Assembly (NCBI RefSeq): GCF_000972845.2
Contig: NC_040028.1
Location: 11,788,038-11,852,037 of the forward strand
Source: Larimichthys crocea
Lineage: Eukaryota; Chordata; Actinopteri; Sciaenidae
Direction of reading: 5' to 3'
Length of the DNA: 64,000 bases
Both the position numbers and the translations under genes were made by a program. Each line of letters begins with the position of its first letter. The first letter of the stretch is position 1. The notes beneath the pieces were generated by a model that was given only the letters and a program-made list of their open reading frames with translations, searched no databases and was not told the DNA's origin. Positions 62,125 through 64,000 of this stretch are shown piece by piece.

Positions 62125-62420
62125 CCATGTTTGTGGATTAATAACTATTAATTCTCCTTTTGACTGTAATTGATGCTTAAATCTCCGCTCTCCTCCTCCT
62201 CTCGGCAGACCTCTTGTCCCCCCGTCAATTCTGTCCTCCTAATAAGGGCATTATTCCAAGGGATTTCATGCATTCTGATAAATCAAATTAGAAAGCCAGT
62301 GACTTAGATAGATTGCAGCGAGTAATTAGAGAATCCTCAATGCCTTCCTCTCTGCCACTCATTTGCAAGACTCTTTGTTATCTACCTATCTGGGCGCAGC
62401 ATGAGGCGGTGTGTGTTTGC
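62125..62420. promoter_or_regulatory. Conserved-looking non-coding block
   Basis: 'ggattaataactattaatt' near 62135, 'gtaattgatgcttaaat', 'gggcattattccaaggga' (TEAD-like ATTCC near 62251), 'ttcatgcattctgataaat' and 'gcgagtaattagagaat' occur in one repeat-free block. Motif mixture and composition strongly resemble a developmental enhancer. Conservation untested. Confidence 0.35.
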
Positions 62421-62663
62421 ATCACTTTTCCCTCTTAAAATTCCTTCCTTATGTCACTGGAGAGACAGATCCCAGACCATATCTTGTCACCCGGGCTAGC
62501 ACACCGCACAACGGACAGCGCAGTGGGACAGCCGTTAATTGGAGCAACTTGGGTTGGTAAGTACCCACGTGTGTGTCAGTGACATGCAAGAACAAGGAGA
62601 TGGGCTGACACATGGAGACAGGGGACACCCTGGGCTGGGCTGACCCCCCCACCACCACCACCT
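62421..62663. other. Short non-coding stretch
   Basis: GC-balanced; ends in a C-run and ACC triplets (62644-62661). No gene. Confidence 0.45.
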
Positions 62664-62715
62664 ACACACACACACACACAACCCACCCACCTACGCACAC
62701 AACACACACACGCAC
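62664..62715. repeat. (CA)n microsatellite, interrupted
   Basis: CA repeat interrupted by 'cccacccacctacg'. Confidence 0.95.
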
Positions 62716-62834
62716 CTCCACATGCCCCTCGCCCTCTCTCCTTGCCCTCTGGAAACAACACCATGTTCCTGATACTGAGTCAGCGGTCACTATCACGATC
62801 CATGTCAGCTGAGCAGCCTTGTTCACACGAATGT

Positions 62835-62892
62835 TGTGTGTGTATGTGTGTGTGTGTGCTTGTGTGTGTATGTATGTGTATATATGTGTGTA
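62835..62892. repeat. (TG)n microsatellite, degenerate
   Basis: TG repeat with TATG interruptions. Opposite in strand sense to the CA tract 120 bp upstream. Confidence 0.95.
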
Positions 62893-62947
62893 TCTGTTTT
62901 TTAAAAATGAATACAGTAATTGTATTTTTTTTCATTCAAAATCAGTG

Positions 62948-63382
62948 TTAAGTACATATAAATACTCCTCACTCCTTCAAGTACTGCACTTAAATACAAA
63001 TCTGAGATACTTATACTTGATTATTTCCATTTCATGCTGCTCTATACTTTTACTCTGCCACAGTTATGAAGGAAATATTCAACTTTTTTTGTCACTTTAA
63101 ATATTAAGATTTTACACACAAAACATACGAGCTTCTAAAGTATGATACACTGTTAGAGGTTAAACTACCCGACGCTGTCTAAAACAGCTCCACCTCCACC
63201 AGCTGCAATAGTAAAATGCATCAGTAATATATATAACACTCACAAGAGCCGTTTTTGTGCTTTATGGGTACTGTAACTGTAATATTTTCAATGCAGGACA
63301 TTTACCTTTAATGGAGTATTTTCACTGTGTGGTATTGCTACTGTTATTTGAGTCAAAGATACAAATACTTCTTCCACCACTG
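62948..63382. repeat. Nearly full-length teleost interspersed repeat
   Basis: Ordered words 'caagtactgcacttaaatac', 'ttgattatttccatttcat', 'tactctgccaca', 'gcttctaaagtatgatac', 'gttaaactacccgacg', 'agctccacctccaccagct', 'aaaatgcatcagtaat', 'caatgcaggacatttacc', 'taatggagtattttcac' and the end 'cttcttccaccactg' follow the consensus order of a very common percomorph repeat ('acttaagtac...', ending 'aatacttcttccaccactg'). Diverged but largely collinear. Non-coding. Family from memory. Confidence 0.88.
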
Positions 63383-63700
63383 TTTGAAATGAAAAAGAAA
63401 TATTTGTCAAACCAAACCGAGGAATCACTCAATAGACAGGACCATCTATATACCTTACAATCATCTCATAGTCCAAAGTCCTGACAGCTGCACTTCCTCC
63501 TCATCTACCGTGTCCCCTCCATGGCATTTTTCTTCCTTTCTTTTCCACTTTCCCTGCACCCCCCATCACAAAGCAGTCTGACAGAGTTCACTTTTCTCCT
63601 TTAAGAGGATGAATGAAGATAAAAAGCAAAGCAAAATGGAGCACGAGAGGCATCACTTGCTTTGATTCATGATGGCTGGGAGTTTGGCGGATCTCTTCAG
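63383..63700. other. Non-coding stretch
   Basis: No feature recognised. Confidence 0.45.
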
Positions 63701-63736
63701 CCTGCCTGCCTGCTCGCCTGCCTGCTCGCCTGCCCC
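63701..63736. repeat. Short tandem repeat, 12-bp unit
   Basis: Two perfect copies of CCTGCCTGCTCG (63705-63716, 63717-63728) with partial copies on both sides. Confidence 0.9.
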
Positions 63737-64000
63737 TCTAATGGAGAGCTACAGTGACACCGTCAAGACATCAGGAATGGCTGATTATGGTGCTAAATAT
63801 TGATCTCTGCTTCACATGTGTCAAAATTCCCCCCACCCTTTAATTAGAATTTCCCCTTCGCGCCATACAGGAACTAACCGAATATATTAGAGGACTTCAT
63901 GAGGAGGAGGGGAGTGCAGCTAGCGGGGCATAATTGTGACCTCTTGTCTTGCCTCTTCCCTCCTGAGTTTTGAGATGACTCCCAACTGTCTGTCTAACGC
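63737..64000. promoter_or_regulatory. Conserved-looking block cut by window end
   Basis: Complex sequence with 'ctttaattagaatttcccc', 'gctgattatggtgctaaa' and 'ggggcataattgtgacc'. No frame of note. Regulatory role inferred only. Confidence 0.25.

Noticed and set aside
1..64000. CRISPR arrays, bacterial-type operons, terminators, known microRNA seeds
   Set aside because: No regularly spaced repeats, no ribosome-binding context, and no match to the well-known vertebrate microRNA sequences I could recall.

Overview
This window looks like non-coding nuclear DNA from a ray-finned fish, most likely a spiny-rayed (percomorph) teleost. The sequence is AT-rich, has long TG/CA microsatellites, and holds degraded copies of interspersed repeats that I recall as typical of percomorph genomes. 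These include a mini-transposon with termini beginning AAAGGTCCAGTGTGTAAGATTTAG-like bases, a repeat containing the phrase 'accaaagtcagtaggattca', and a repeat ending 'cttcttccaccactg'. No database search was possible, so repeat family membership rests on memory of their consensus patterns.

No protein-coding gene is convincingly present. The longest open frames are about 150 codons. They carry no domain, signal or compositional bias I recognise, and many overlap on opposite strands, as expected by chance. No tRNA, rRNA, known microRNA or CRISPR array was seen. The best coding candidate is one 45-47 bp exon-like segment at 38044-38090 with a strong acceptor and a good donor. If real, the window would be largely intron of a very long gene; otherwise it is intergenic desert.

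Layout. 1-8.6 kb: repeat fragments, AT-rich filler, a nuclear-receptor-type site near 1.9 kb, a CTCF-like site at 2.5 kb and a CpG cluster at 7.0-7.15 kb. 8.7-12.4 kb: the mini-transposon and filler. 12.4-22 kb: several complex, repeat-free blocks with homeodomain, SOX and MEIS/PBX-like motifs that look like conserved regulatory elements. 22.5-31.2 kb: moderately GC-rich blocks and chance open frames. 32.5-37.2 kb: a tandem-site-type repeat relic, more complex blocks and a fold-back repeat. 38-45.7 kb: the exon candidate and a dense run of complex blocks. 46-55.7 kb: AT-rich filler, a CTCF-like site at 51.7 kb facing the one at 2.5 kb, and a long repeat copy. 55.8-64 kb: most of the long alternating TG/CA tracts, a CpG cluster at 57.1 kb, further complex blocks and a repeat near 63 kb.

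The simplest reading is a regulatory desert or giant intron near a developmental gene, with many candidate enhancers between decayed transposons. I did not find a new enzymatic or defence system. The locus cannot be named from this sequence alone. Block boundaries for 'complex, conserved-looking' segments are judged by eye and need cross-species alignment.
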